Assembly (NCBI RefSeq): GCF_014202425.1
Contig: NZ_JACHGT010000007.1
Span: 124,001-188,000, forward strand
Source: Phytomonospora endophytica
GTDB lineage: Bacteria > Actinomycetota > Actinomycetes > Mycobacteriales > Micromonosporaceae
Reading direction: 5' to 3'
DNA: 64,000 nucleotides
A model generated the notes under the pieces. That model did no database searches. It was not told the origin of the DNA and worked only from the letters and a program-made list of their open reading frames with translations. Positions 12,521 to 20,822 of this stretch are shown here, piece by piece (position 1 is the first letter of the stretch; each line of letters opens with the position of its first letter). Both the position numbers and the translations under genes were made by a program.

Positions 12521-12609
12521 TGTGCTTGTTTGGGCGGCGCGAACGAGACCGCCTTGCGGGTATGGGATCGGGCTGCGGCCCGCCGCCGGTGCCGGGTCCC
12601 CGGCGTGGG
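12521..12609 (+). repeat. 89-bp repeat, copy A
   Basis: Starts TGTGCTTGTTTGGGCGGCGC. It contains three short inverted repeats (GGCGG/CCGCC, CGGGC/GCCCG and CCGG/CCGG around GTCC), so it can fold into a row of hairpins. Confidence 0.85.
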
Positions 12610-12837
12610 CGCGGAAACGCCGCCGGGTTCCCGGCGTGGCGGGTGAGCGAAGCGAGACTCGCCGGGTTGCGGAAACGCGGCGTCTTCCCGGCCGGGGTGT
12701 GCGAGCGAAGCGGGGCTCGGCCTTGGCGGGCCGCTGCGGCCGGGGTTCCCTGGGCTGCGTGGGCGAGCGAAGCGAGACTCACGCTCGCGGGACCGCGTCT
12801 TGGGTTCCCGGTGTTGGTGGATGAGCTTTTAAGGGCC

Positions 12838-12926
12838 TGTGCTTGTTTGGGCGGCGCGAACGAAACCGCCTTGCGGGTATGGGATCGGGCTGCGGCCCGC
12901 CGCCGGTGCCGGGTCCCCGGCGTGGG
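12838..12926 (+). repeat. 89-bp repeat, copy B
   Basis: Differs from copy A at about one position. Copies A and B are both preceded by the same AAGGGCC block. Confidence 0.85.
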
Positions 12927-13205
12927 TGAGCCGCGAAGCGAGACTCACCCTTGACGGGACGGATGCGGGCAGGTTCCCGGCGTGGGCGAGCAAGACTCAC
13001 CCAGGCGAGAGCGCTGCGGCCGGGTTCCCGGTGTGAGCGAGACTCACGCTCACGAGGCCGCGTCTTGCGTCCCCAGGCTCGGCGATCCACGAAGCGGCAC
13101 TTGCGCCCACCAAGCCACGCCACCGGCGGGCGCGGCAAGCGAAGCGCCGCCTCGCCCTCACCGAGCCGTGTCCTGGGTTCCCGGCGTTGGGTGGGTGAAC
13201 GCTGC

Positions 13206-13294
13206 TGTGCTTGTTTGGGCGGCGCGAACGAAACCGCCTTGCGGGTATGGGATCGGGCTGCGGCCCGCCGCCGGCGCCGGGTCCCCGGCGTGGG
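13206..13294 (+). repeat. 89-bp repeat, copy C
   Basis: Near-identical to copy B with one change in the GC-rich 3' part. It is preceded by AACGCTGC, as is copy D. Confidence 0.85.
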
Positions 13295-13426
13295 TGAGCC
13301 GCGAAGCGAGACTCGGCCTTGGCGGGCCGCTGCGGCCGAGTTCCCTGGCCTGCGTGGGCGAGCGAAGCGAGACTCACGCTTACGAGGCCGCGTCTTGCGT
13401 CCCCGGCGTTGGTGGATGAACGCTGC

Positions 13427-13515
13427 TGTGCCTATTTGGGCGGCGCGAACGAAACCGCCTGCCAGGCATGGGATCGGGCTGCGGCCCGCCGCCGGTGCCG
13501 GGTCCCCGGCGTAGG
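13427..13515 (+). repeat. 89-bp repeat, copy D (most diverged)
   Basis: Same length as the other copies, with several substitutions near its 5' end and middle (CCTATTTGGG and GCCAGGCATGGG). Confidence 0.8.
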
Positions 13516-13837
13516 CGGGCGAGCGAGCGAGACTCGCCCGCGTGGCGAAGCTGCGAGCGGGTCCCGGCGTGCTTGGTCGAGCGAAGCGAGACTCCCTTAG
13601 GACGAGACTACGGCCGGGTTTCCCTGGCCCGCTTGGGCGAGCGAAGCGAGACTCACGCTCACGAGGCCGCGTCTTGCGTCCCCGGCGCAGGCGGGCGAGC
13701 GCCCGAGCGAAGCGAGACCCGCCCCAAACCAGACCACCGCGCCCCGGTCCCCACCGCGTGGGAGCCGCGAAGCCCGACGACGCGCCCTCCCCACTCACGC
13801 ACGCGCCGCCGGCCCTCCCCAGCCCCAGCCCCAGCCC

Positions 13838-14914
13838 TCAAGCGTTCGGCGCGAGTTCCGTCCCCGCGCCGCGGCGGCGGATCCGGATCCGCTCCCGCTG
13901 CTCGGGCAGCGTCGTCTCCTCCGCGCCCTCGACCGTGAAGCCCGCGTCAGCGATCATCTTCAGGTCGTCGGCACCCGCCTGGCCCTCGCTCGTCAAGTAG
14001 TCCCCCAGGAAGATCGAGTTGACCACGTGCAGCGCCAGCGGCTGGAGCGTGCGCAGGTGGATCTCACGTCCCGCCGCCAGACGCACCTCCCTGTCCGGGC
14101 AGGCGAGACGCACCATCGCCAGGATCCGCAGGCAACGCTGCGGCGTGAGCCCCCACGTCCCTTCCAGCGGCGTCCCATCGAAGGGGATCAGGAAGTTCAC
14201 CGGCACCGAGTCGCTCTCGATCTCGCGCAGCCGCAGCACGACATCGACCAGATCGGCGTCGGTCTCCCCCATCCCCGCGATCAGCCCCGAACAGGGCGAC
14301 AGTCCAGCCGTGCGGACCTTCCCCACGGTCTCGACGCGGTCGGCGAAGTCGTGCGTGGAGCAGATCTCCCCGTACTGGTCCTCGCTGGTGTTGAGGTTGT
14401 GGTTGTAGGCGTCCACACCATGCTCGCGCAGCCGCTCGGCCTGCCCGTCCGACAGCAGCCCCAGGCAGGCGCACACCTCGACCCGCGGGTTCTCCGCACG
14501 GATCGCCTCGATCGTCTTCCCGACGCGGTCGAGGTCGCGGTCGGTCGGCCCCCGCCCGCTGGCGACGAGGCAGACGCGCTTGGCCCCACCGGACACGCCC
14601 GCCGTGGCGGCCTTGGCGGCGTCCTCCGGCGACAGCCACGTGTACTTGAGGATCTCGGTCTTCGACCCGAGCCGCTGCGAGCAGTACCCGCAGTCCTCCG
14701 GGCACAGGCCGCTCTTGAGGTTGACCAGGTAGTTGAGCTTGACCCGGTCGCCGAAGTACCGGCGGCGCAGCCTCCCGGCGGCGGCGACCACGTCGAGCAG
14801 TTCGGCGTCGGTCGTGGCCAGGACCGCGAGGAGGTCCTCCCGTGACGGCTCCCGTCCGGACAGTCCACTGTCGACCAGCGAGTCCAGTACGGCGCGTGTG
14901 TCTGTGGCAGTCAT
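13838..14914 (-). CDS. bioB: Biotin synthase
   Basis: Radical SAM enzyme converting dethiobiotin to biotin, 358 aa. The radical-SAM cysteines are in [11 protein letters not shown]. Further family motifs are [19 protein letters not shown] and a C-terminal region with [11 protein letters not shown]. The ATG at 14914 fits the family N-terminus; TTATCT ends 5 nt before it, suggesting a leaderless message. No other bio genes are in the window. A 19-bp palindrome in the divergent spacer is a candidate operator. Its 3' end abuts the repeat island. Confidence 0.95.
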   Translation of the reverse strand: MTATDTRAVLDSLVDSGLSGREPSREDLLAVLATTDAELLDVVAAAGRLRRRYFGDRVKLNYLVNLKSGLCPEDCGYCSQRLGSKTEILKYTWLSPEDAAKAATAGVSGGAKRVCLVASGRGPTDRDLDRVGKTIEAIRAENPRVEVCACLGLLSDGQAERLREHGVDAYNHNLNTSEDQYGEICSTHDFADRVETVGKVRTAGLSPCSGLIAGMGETDADLVDVVLRLREIESDSVPVNFLIPFDGTPLEGTWGLTPQRCLRILAMVRLACPDREVRLAAGREIHLRTLQPLALHVVNSIFLGDYLTSEGQAGADDLKMIADAGFTVEGAEETTLPEQRERIRIRRRGAGTELAPNA

Positions 14915-14948
14915 GCGACAGATAATGCCAGCACGATCACACCGAGCT

Positions 14949-14967
14949 TTTGGAGGATCCCTCCAAA
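14949..14967. promoter_or_regulatory. 19-bp palindrome between bioB and the epimerase gene
   Basis: TTTGGAGG, 3 nt, CCTCCAAA: perfect 8-bp arms 35 nt upstream of bioB and 66 nt upstream of the epimerase start. It is a likely binding site for an unidentified repressor. Confidence 0.5.
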
Positions 14968-15032
14968 GGAAATCAGAGAATGTATTCAGGTGATCTTCCG
15001 TTGGCGGCCACCTTCGGGATAAGGTCCCAGGC

Positions 15033-16109
15033 ATGCCCATCGCCGAGATCTCCACGCGCATCGCGAGGATCCCGCTGCACACCCCCTTCGTGACCGCCCT
15101 GCGGACCGCGAGCCACGTCGAGTCGGTCGCCGTCACCGTCACCGACGACGACGGCAACACCGGTGTCGGCGAGGCCCCGCAGGTGTGGCGCGTGACCGGA
15201 GAGTCCCTCGCCGGCGCGCGATCCTGCGTGGACGGCCCCTTGCGGGACGCGCTGCTCGGCGGTGACCCCGACGACCTCAACGCGCTCCTCGACCGGCTCC
15301 ACGCCGCCGTCGTCGGCAACCACGGCGCCAAGGCCGCCGTCGACGTCGCCCTGCACGACCTTGCCGCCAAGCGGCTCGGTGTGTCCCTCACGCGCTACCT
15401 CGGGGGCTCGGCGACGACCGTGCCGACCGACGTGACCCTCTCCGCCGCCGGGACCGACGCCCTGGTCGCCGCCGCCGCGCAGCGCGTCGCCGAGGGCTTC
15501 ACGGTCCTCAAGATCAAGGTCGGCGCCGACCCCGCGGGCGACATCGCCCGCATCAAGGCCGTGCGGGCCGCCGTCGGCGACGAGATCGGCCTGCGCCTCG
15601 ACGCCAACCAGGGCTGGAACGCCAAAGAGGCCGTGCGCATCATCGGGCGCTTCGAGGACGCCGGACTCGGCATCGAGTTCGTCGAACAGCCCACGCCCGC
15701 CCACGACCTCGACGCCCTCGCCTACGTCACGAGCCGCACCATCACCCCGATCATGGCCGACGAGTCCGTCCACGGCGTGCGCGATCTCGTCGAGGTCATC
15801 GAACGGCGCGCGGCCGACATGGTCAACGTCAAGCTCGCCAAGTGCGGCGGCATCCGCGCCGCCCGGACCCTGTTCGGCCTGGCCCGCGCCCACGACATGG
15901 GCACCATCGTCGGATCGATGATGGAGAGCCACATCGGGGTCGCCGCGGCGGCGAGTCTCGTCGCCGCCTTCGGCACCACCGCCGTCAGCGACCTCGACGC
16001 CGCGTGGTGGCTCACCGCGCCGCCGTTGACCTACGCCGAGGGCCGTATCGTATTGCCGTCCGGACCGGGACTCGGTGTCACCGTTGACATCGAGAGCCGG
16101 TCCGGCTAA
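15033..16109 (+). CDS. Dipeptide epimerase of the enolase superfamily (YkfB-like)
   Basis: 358-aa muconate-lactonizing-subgroup enolase. The catalytic lysine motif is K-I-K (LKIKVG), metal ligands lie in LDANQGW, EFVEQP and MADES, and the second lysine is in [10 protein letters not shown]. The D-L-D pattern near the end (SDLDAAWW) is typical of L-Ala-D/L-Glu epimerases. The next gene is an NlpC/P60 peptidase with SH3-like domains, the same pairing as Bacillus YkfB-YkfC, so murein-peptide recycling is the best reading. Specificity within the subgroup remains inference. Confidence 0.82.
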   Translation: MPIAEISTRIARIPLHTPFVTALRTASHVESVAVTVTDDDGNTGVGEAPQVWRVTGESLAGARSCVDGPLRDALLGGDPDDLNALLDRLHAAVVGNHGAKAAVDVALHDLAAKRLGVSLTRYLGGSATTVPTDVTLSAAGTDALVAAAAQRVAEGFTVLKIKVGADPAGDIARIKAVRAAVGDEIGLRLDANQGWNAKEAVRIIGRFEDAGLGIEFVEQPTPAHDLDALAYVTSRTITPIMADESVHGVRDLVEVIERRAADMVNVKLAKCGGIRAARTLFGLARAHDMGTIVGSMMESHIGVAAAASLVAAFGTTAVSDLDAAWWLTAPPLTYAEGRIVLPSGPGLGVTVDIESRSG

Positions 16110-16225
16110 CCGTTACGTCACGAGTCGCTTTCATTCTGGCGCGGCGTGGTGCGAAACCTGATCGGGTTCCGTATCGTTCGTGCGAGCAACCGGCCGTACG
16201 GCCAGCTGAACCAAGGGGAGGGAAT

Positions 16226-17179
16226 GTGACCGTCGAGATCGGACAGTCCGCTGTCGTCTCGGTCGCCACCGCAACGCTGTGGGCTTCACCCCAGGAGCCC
16301 GACGAGATCACCGCGCCCGCGCTGCGCGCCCCTTCCGGTGTGCGGGAGTGGGTCGCGTCCATGGGCCGGGACCTGAGGGTCAACGGTCTCGGTGAGAAGA
16401 CCCTCACGCAGATGCTGTTCAACGACGAGGTCGTCGTCGAGGCGATCGAGGGCGACTGGGCCAAGGTCGTCGTCCCGGGACAGCCCGCCGCCAAGCTCGG
16501 CGAGCGCGGCTACCCGGGCTGGGTGCCGTTGGCGCAGATCTCGCCCGTTCCGGAGCGAGATGGCGAGGAGTACGTCGTCGACGCCACCGCGACGGCGCTG
16601 CGCGACGAGCCCGACGGCGACGTGATCGTCCCGGGCATCATCCTGGGGACGCGGCTGACGAAGGTCGATACGCCCTATCGCGGGTGGATCCCGGTGGCCG
16701 TGCCCGGCGCGAAGGACCCGGCGTGGGTGCGCGGGCATGACCTGTCCGCGGCCAACCGCGCGGAGGATCTGACCGGTGAGGCCGTGCTGAGGGTCGCCGC
16801 GCGTCTGCTGGAGGTGCCCTACGTGTGGGGCGGCCTGTCGGCTTACGGCGTGGACTGCTCGGGTCTGGTGCACCTGGTGTACCGGTACCTGGGGGTCACC
16901 GTCCCGCGTGACGCCGACGACCAGCGGACCGCGTCGGACGCGCTGGAGCCCGCCGAGGCGTCGCCGGGTGATCTGTACTTCTTCGCCAAGGACGGGCGCC
17001 ACATCCACCACGTGGGTCTGGTCGGTGTGCCCGACGACAACGGCGACCCGACGATCCTGCACGCGTCGGGCGTGTACGGGAAGGTCGTGCACGAGACCTT
17101 CACCGGTGACCGGCGGTCGACGCTGGTCGGTGCCGGTGCGGTGCGGGTGCACGCGGCGGACGGTGCGGCCGCGGGCTGA
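16226..17179 (+). CDS. NlpC/P60 peptidase, YkfC-like (gamma-D-Glu-diamino acid endopeptidase)
   Basis: 317 aa. The N-terminal 190 residues look like SH3-type domains; the C-terminal NlpC/P60 domain carries the catalytic cysteine in YGVDCSGLVH, the histidine in HIHHVGLVG, and a late polar residue in ILHASG. There is no signal peptide, which argues for an intracellular muropeptide hydrolase. The GTG start has AGGGGAGGG just upstream. It lies 116 nt after the epimerase on the same strand. It would cut murein tripeptides so that the epimerase can act on the released L-Ala-D-Glu. Confidence 0.85.
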   Translation: MTVEIGQSAVVSVATATLWASPQEPDEITAPALRAPSGVREWVASMGRDLRVNGLGEKTLTQMLFNDEVVVEAIEGDWAKVVVPGQPAAKLGERGYPGWVPLAQISPVPERDGEEYVVDATATALRDEPDGDVIVPGIILGTRLTKVDTPYRGWIPVAVPGAKDPAWVRGHDLSAANRAEDLTGEAVLRVAARLLEVPYVWGGLSAYGVDCSGLVHLVYRYLGVTVPRDADDQRTASDALEPAEASPGDLYFFAKDGRHIHHVGLVGVPDDNGDPTILHASGVYGKVVHETFTGDRRSTLVGAGAVRVHAADGAAAG

Positions 17180-17197
17180 GCCGGTAGATCGTGAGGC

Positions 17198-17224
17198 GCG
17201 GCCCGGGACGGTGTCCCGGGCCGC
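17198..17224 (+). terminator. Terminator 1 after the NlpC/P60 gene
   Basis: 12-bp perfect stem (17198-17209 with 17213-17224), 3-nt loop. It overlaps a 13-bp arm that could instead pair with 17251-17263. Confidence 0.75.
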
Positions 17225-17258
17225 TTCTCGTGTGCCCGGTACGCCGGCCGACGAGAAG

Positions 17259-17285
17259 CGGCCCGGAGCTCATGGCTCCGGGCCG
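17259..17285 (-). terminator. Terminator 2, on the terC side
   Basis: 11-bp perfect stem (17259-17269 with 17275-17285), 5-nt loop, 17 nt past the terC stop. It faces terminator 1 across a short spacer. Confidence 0.75.
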
Positions 17286-17302
17286 CCGTGTTCTCGGTTC
17301 CC

Positions 17303-18463
17303 CTACTTCGGCCTATTCGGCTCCGGAATCGCCCCGCCTTGCCCGGGTCGGTTCCGCTTCGGGGACGTTGTCGTCGACGCGGCCTTGCCCTGGCCTTTTC
17401 CCGGGCCGTCCTCACCGGCGCCGTGGTTCTCGGCACCGGGTTCGGGGGCGGGGCCCCCGGCGGAGGAGGCCACCGCGCCGGGCGCGGCGGGCTCGGGCGT
17501 CATCGAGCGGGCCTTGATGAGGCTGGCCACGGTCGCGATCGCGAGGACGCCGACGATGACGACGAGCGACAGGTTCGTCGAGATGTCGGGGATCCATTCG
17601 ATGTGCTGCCCGCCGTTGATGAAGGGCAGGTTGTTCTCGTGCAGGGCGTGGAAGAGCAGTTTCACGCCGATGAACCCGAGGACGGCCGCGAGGCCGAGCG
17701 ACAGGTAGACCAGCTTGTCGAGCAGCCCGCCGAGCAGGAAGTACAGCTGCCGCAGGCCCATCAGGGCGAACACGTTGGCCGTGAACACCAGGTAGGGCTC
17801 CTGCGTCAGCCCGAAGATCGCCGGAATGGAGTCCACGGCGAACATGAGGTCGGTGGTTCCGATCGCGATCATCACGATCAGCATCGGCGTCACGAACTTG
17901 CGGCCGTTGATGCGCGTGGTCATGCGCGAGCCGTCGAAGTCCTTCGAGACCGGCAGGACCTTGCGGGCCCACCGGATCATGATGTTCTCGTTGACGTCTT
18001 CGTCCTCGTCCTTGTTGCGGACGAGCTGGATGGCCGTGTAGATCAGGAACAGGCCGAAGAGGTAGAAGACCCAGACGAAGCGGCTCACCACGGCCGCGCC
18101 GACGGCGATGAAGGCACCGCGCATGATCAACGCGAGGATGATGCCGATCATCAGCACTTTCTGCTGATAGATCCTCGGTACGGCGAAACGTCCCATGATG
18201 ATCACGAAGACGAAGAGGTTGTCGACGGAGAGGCTGTACTCGGTGACCCAGCCGGAGACGAACTCGGTGGCGAACTGCCCGCCCGAGGTCAGGTAGATGC
18301 CGAGGGCGAAGACACCCGCGAGGGCGACGTAGAAGCCGACCCACAGGCCCGACTCGCGGATCGAGGGTTCATGCGGACGTCTGCCGATGATCGCCAGATC
18401 GAAGATCAACAGCAGGGCGAGACCACACAGGGTGGCCACCCAGACCCAGGCTGGGATGTTCAC
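17303..18463 (-). CDS. TerC-family membrane protein (Mn2+ exporter type)
   Basis: 386-aa integral membrane protein with about 8-9 TM segments. TerC hallmarks are SLSVDNLFVF and the repeated TDLMFAVDSIPA, each supplying a membrane-embedded aspartate. The C-terminal 50-60 residues are a Pro/Ala/Gly-rich cytoplasmic tail. TerC/Alx proteins export manganese and help load secreted metalloproteins. A yybP-ykoY-type riboswitch sits in the leader, directly supporting a manganese role. The annotation as tellurite resistance would be historical. Confidence 0.92.
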   Translation of the reverse strand: MNIPAWVWVATLCGLALLLIFDLAIIGRRPHEPSIRESGLWVGFYVALAGVFALGIYLTSGGQFATEFVSGWVTEYSLSVDNLFVFVIIMGRFAVPRIYQQKVLMIGIILALIMRGAFIAVGAAVVSRFVWVFYLFGLFLIYTAIQLVRNKDEDEDVNENIMIRWARKVLPVSKDFDGSRMTTRINGRKFVTPMLIVMIAIGTTDLMFAVDSIPAIFGLTQEPYLVFTANVFALMGLRQLYFLLGGLLDKLVYLSLGLAAVLGFIGVKLLFHALHENNLPFINGGQHIEWIPDISTNLSLVVIVGVLAIATVASLIKARSMTPEPAAPGAVASSAGGPAPEPGAENHGAGEDGPGKGQGKAASTTTSPKRNRPGQGGAIPEPNRPK

Positions 18464-18498
18464 GTTAAGTAGCCTTCCGGTTCAACACGAAAAGGTGT

Positions 18499-18634
18499 GC
18501 CCGGAAGGTCTCTCCCATCTCATCGCGACTGGCATGTCGCGCAGGGACCGGCGATGCCGGGGGCCGCCCTTCTCATCAGGGTCGAACCACCGTGTTGACG
18601 ACAGTCGCCGCGGGGGATACTCCCCTCCCGCTCG
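18499..18634 (-). promoter_or_regulatory. yybP-ykoY (manganese) riboswitch upstream of terC
   Basis: On the minus strand the leader holds GGGGAGTA (18625-18618), then TCGTCAACAC (about 18604-18592), and GAGACCTTCC near 18512-18503. These are the conserved blocks of the yybP-ykoY motif in the right order. P1 closes as GGGAGG with CCTTCC. The RNA ends about 35 nt before the terC start. Known members bind Mn2+ and turn on expression of metal exporters, as would fit here. Confidence 0.85.
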
Positions 18635-18638
18635 CACT

Positions 18639-18667
18639 ATTGTGGCGTACGGCTGTGCGGATGTCAG
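18639..18667 (-). promoter_or_regulatory. Promoter of the terC leader
   Basis: CTGACA (18667-18662), a 17-nt spacer and CACAAT (18644-18639) on the minus strand. Transcription would begin just before the riboswitch P1 stem. Confidence 0.5.
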
Positions 18668-18741
18668 CACCGGATGCGTCTTTGCTCATTAATTGTGAGG
18701 GGACTCGCTCCGGCGCGCAAGCCAACTGTCAAACTCCCGCC

Positions 18742-19029
18742 ATGGTACTTGAAGTCGCGATGTTCGACATCACCCCAGGCCGCGAGCAGGAGTTCAGCAC
18801 GGCGTACGCGGGCGCCAGGCATCTCGTCGAGGCCACCGAGGGCTGCCGCACCGTCCGGATGACACGTGGAGTGGAGTCCCCGAGCCGCTTCGTCCTGCTC
18901 ATCGAGTGGGATTCGGTCGAGGCGCACGAGCAGGGCTTCCGGGCCTCCGACCGCTTCGGTGAGTGGCGGGCCGCGCTCGGCCCGTTCTTCGCCTCGCCGC
19001 CGGTGGTGGAGCACTTCGCCGACGTGTAG
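18742..19029 (+). CDS. Antibiotic biosynthesis monooxygenase (ABM) domain protein
   Basis: 95-aa ferredoxin-like alpha/beta protein with the ABM pattern: VLEVAMFDITPGREQEF at the start and LLIEWDSVEAHEQGF in the middle. Such small dimers include heme-degrading enzymes, quinol monooxygenases and many of unknown function. No SD is present; CAAACT ends 6 nt before the ATG, so it may be leaderless. It is divergent from terC and convergent with the ArsR gene; a hairpin at 19040-19063 separates the latter. Confidence 0.8.
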   Translation: MVLEVAMFDITPGREQEFSTAYAGARHLVEATEGCRTVRMTRGVESPSRFVLLIEWDSVEAHEQGFRASDRFGEWRAALGPFFASPPVVEHFADV

Positions 19030-19039
19030 CGCCGAACGC

Positions 19040-19063
19040 GGACCGGGACGATCGTCCCGGTCC
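19040..19063. terminator. Terminator between ABM gene and arsR-type gene
   Basis: 10-bp perfect stem (19040-19049 with 19054-19063), 4-nt loop, followed by GTCCCCTTTT on the plus strand. Confidence 0.75.
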
Positions 19064-19072
19064 GTCCCCTTT

Positions 19073-19420
19073 TCACGCCGCCCGGTCGACGACGAGCCTC
19101 AGCAGACCCGGGAAGCGCGCCTCCAGGTCTTCGACGCGCACGTGGCTGCGGCGTTCGAGCCCGTACTGCCGCTGGCGGATCACTCCGGCGTCGCGCAGGG
19201 CGCGGAAGTGGTGCGTGAGCGTCGACTTCGGCCGGTCGAGCCCGAACCATCCGCAGGTGTGGTCGAAGGCCTCCGACTCCAGGAGCAGCTTGCGCACGAT
19301 CCCCAGCCTGAGCGGGTCGGCGAGCACCCCGAAGACGTTCTCCAGGCGCAGTTCGTCCACCCGGGGCTCCGGGAGCGGCGCGGGGGCGTCGACCGGGATC
19401 TCGATCACTTTCCAGGACAT
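19073..19420 (-). CDS. ArsR-family transcriptional regulator
   Basis: 115-aa winged-helix repressor: LENVFGVLADPLRLGIVRKLL begins the HTH, with recognition helix KSTLTHHFRALRDAGVI and wing RQRQYGLERRSHV. The two cysteine-containing positions of metal-sensing ArsR are absent (one Cys only), so a non-metal or redox ligand is more likely. AGGAGG lies just before the ATG. It is divergent from an MFS exporter with two matching operators between them, the standard layout for a dedicated repressor. Confidence 0.88.
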   Translation of the reverse strand: MSWKVIEIPVDAPAPLPEPRVDELRLENVFGVLADPLRLGIVRKLLLESEAFDHTCGWFGLDRPKSTLTHHFRALRDAGVIRQRQYGLERRSHVRVEDLEARFPGLLRLVVDRAA

Positions 19421-19431
19421 CGGACCTCCTT

Positions 19432-19497
19432 GTACGACTCCTATCGTACTAGGTGCTAGGTTCGACTGCGCTCGTACTTGTACGAGTTGAGTCGTAC
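19432..19497. promoter_or_regulatory. Twin ArsR operators GTACGA-N6-TCGTAC
   Basis: Two sites of identical build, 19432-19449 and 19480-19497, centres 48 bp apart. A further perfect dyad CTCGTACTTGTACGAG (19471-19486) overlaps the second. They cover the promoter region of both divergent genes. Confidence 0.8.
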
Positions 19498-19517
19498 TAC
19501 CGCCTTGAGGAGTCCCG

Positions 19518-20774
19518 ATGCACCCCGCACCACATCCGGGCCGCGCGACGGTCTGGGCCGCCGCCTGGCCGATCACGGCCGTCTTCGTCCTGTCGAACGC
19601 CGCCACGCCCCTCTACGGCCTCTGGCAGCGCGAGATCGGCTTCGGCACGGGCACGATGACGGTCGTCTTCGCCTGCTACATCGCCGGGCTCCTGGGCGCG
19701 CTGCTGTTCGCGGGCGCGCTGTCCGACCGCATCGGCCGACGGCCCGTACTGCTGCCCGCCCTGGGGCTGGCCGCCGCGGCTTCGGCGCTGTTCGCCGTCG
19801 CCGACTCCGTGTCCCTGCTGGCCCTCGCACGGCTCCTCACCGGCCTGGCGGTCGGCGCCACCGTCTCGGCGGGCATGGCCGCGGTCTCCGACGTCGCCGG
19901 GCCCGGCCGCCGCTCACAGGGCTCCCTGCTCGCGTCCACGGCCATGGTGCTGGGTGCCGGACTCGGTCCCCTGCTCGCCGGCGTGGTCTCCGAGACGCTG
20001 CCGGGTCCGACGGTGACGGTGTTCCTCATCGAACTGGTGCTGCTGGCCGCCGCGATCGCCGTCACGCTCCGGCTGCCCCTCCCCCGCCCGGTACGGGTGG
20101 CCGCGAGCCGTCGGGTCGTCCGGATCCCCTTCGTACCGCGCGACACACGCGGATACCTCGCCGCCGGAACCGCCGTGTTCGCTCCCGGGATCACGGCGAC
20201 GTCCTTCGTGCTCTCGCTCGGGCCCGCGCTGCTCGGCGACCTGCTCGGCGCGACCGGCCGGACGGCCGCCGGCGCCATGGCCTTCGTGATGTTCGCGGCC
20301 GCGACGGGGGTGCAGTTCGCCGTACGCGGCCGGCCGGTGGGGCCGATCCTGCTCGGCGCGGCGGCGGTCACCGCCACGGCCATGGCGACACTGGTCGTCG
20401 CGGTGCGGGCGTCCTCGGCCGTCGCGCTCATCGCCGCCGCCGTCCTCGCTGGGGCCGGGCAGGGCCTCGGGCAGCTCGGCGGCCTCACCCTCCTCGCGAC
20501 GCACGTGCCCGGTGCACGGCGAGCCGAGGCCAACGCGAGCCTGAACGGCGGCGGGTACCTCCTCGCCGGAACCCTTCCCGTGGCCGCCGGCTACCTCAGC
20601 GGGGCCGCCGGACTGCGCACCGGCGCGACCGTGTTCGCGGTGGTGCTGGGCGGCCTGGCGCTGCTCGGCACCGGGCTGGTGCGGTGGGGACTCAAGGCGG
20701 GCACGACGCCGAGACCGCGGCGACCGGCCGTGATGTGCGCCGCGGAGCCGGCGGGCGAGGGCGCGCGGACCTGA
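19518..20774 (+). CDS. MFS transporter, 12 TM
   Basis: 418-aa major facilitator with TM helices evenly spread. The loop after TM2 carries the MFS signature GALSDRIGRRPVLL, and TM4-5 carry RLLTGLAVGATVSAG and GAGLGPLLAG. The start has GAGG upstream (TTGAGGAGTCCCG before ATG). It is paired with the divergent ArsR repressor; export of a small molecule that the repressor senses is likely. Substrate unknown. Confidence 0.88.
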   Translation: MHPAPHPGRATVWAAAWPITAVFVLSNAATPLYGLWQREIGFGTGTMTVVFACYIAGLLGALLFAGALSDRIGRRPVLLPALGLAAAASALFAVADSVSLLALARLLTGLAVGATVSAGMAAVSDVAGPGRRSQGSLLASTAMVLGAGLGPLLAGVVSETLPGPTVTVFLIELVLLAAAIAVTLRLPLPRPVRVAASRRVVRIPFVPRDTRGYLAAGTAVFAPGITATSFVLSLGPALLGDLLGATGRTAAGAMAFVMFAAATGVQFAVRGRPVGPILLGAAAVTATAMATLVVAVRASSAVALIAAAVLAGAGQGLGQLGGLTLLATHVPGARRAEANASLNGGGYLLAGTLPVAAGYLSGAAGLRTGATVFAVVLGGLALLGTGLVRWGLKAGTTPRPRRPAVMCAAEPAGEGART

Positions 20775-20783
20775 TAGGACGGA

Positions 20784-20810
20784 ACGCCCTCGGCCCACGC
20801 GGGGCCGAGG
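20784..20810. terminator. Terminator, MFS / uvrB
   Basis: 11-bp perfect stem (20784-20794 with 20800-20810), 5-nt loop, between two convergent genes. Confidence 0.75.
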
Positions 20811-20822
20811 GCGGAACCGGGC

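Larger units (their letters stand above)
12396..13837. repeat. 1.44-kb non-coding island of nested repeats
   Basis: No convincing gene lies between the serine hydrolase and bioB. The stretch is built from four 89-bp repeats (12521, 12838, 13206, 13427) and about 13 short copies of GAGCGAAGCGAGACTC or variants, with other shared modules between them. Many short copies are flanked by matching inverted arms that differ between copies, for example GTGAG/CTCAC and CGGGCGAG/CTCGCCCG. The long frames through it are low-complexity Arg/Pro/Gly translations of the repeat and I do not treat them as genes. Confidence 0.85.

Noticed and set aside
12779-13798. 339-codon open frame on the minus strand across the repeat island
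   Set aside because: Its protein is Arg/Pro/Ser-rich and repeats only because the DNA repeats; the frame carries no start signal and other frames are equally open in this GC-rich DNA.
12396-13837. CRISPR array
   Set aside because: Repeat spacing and lengths are irregular, intervening parts are themselves repeated, and no cas gene is present.
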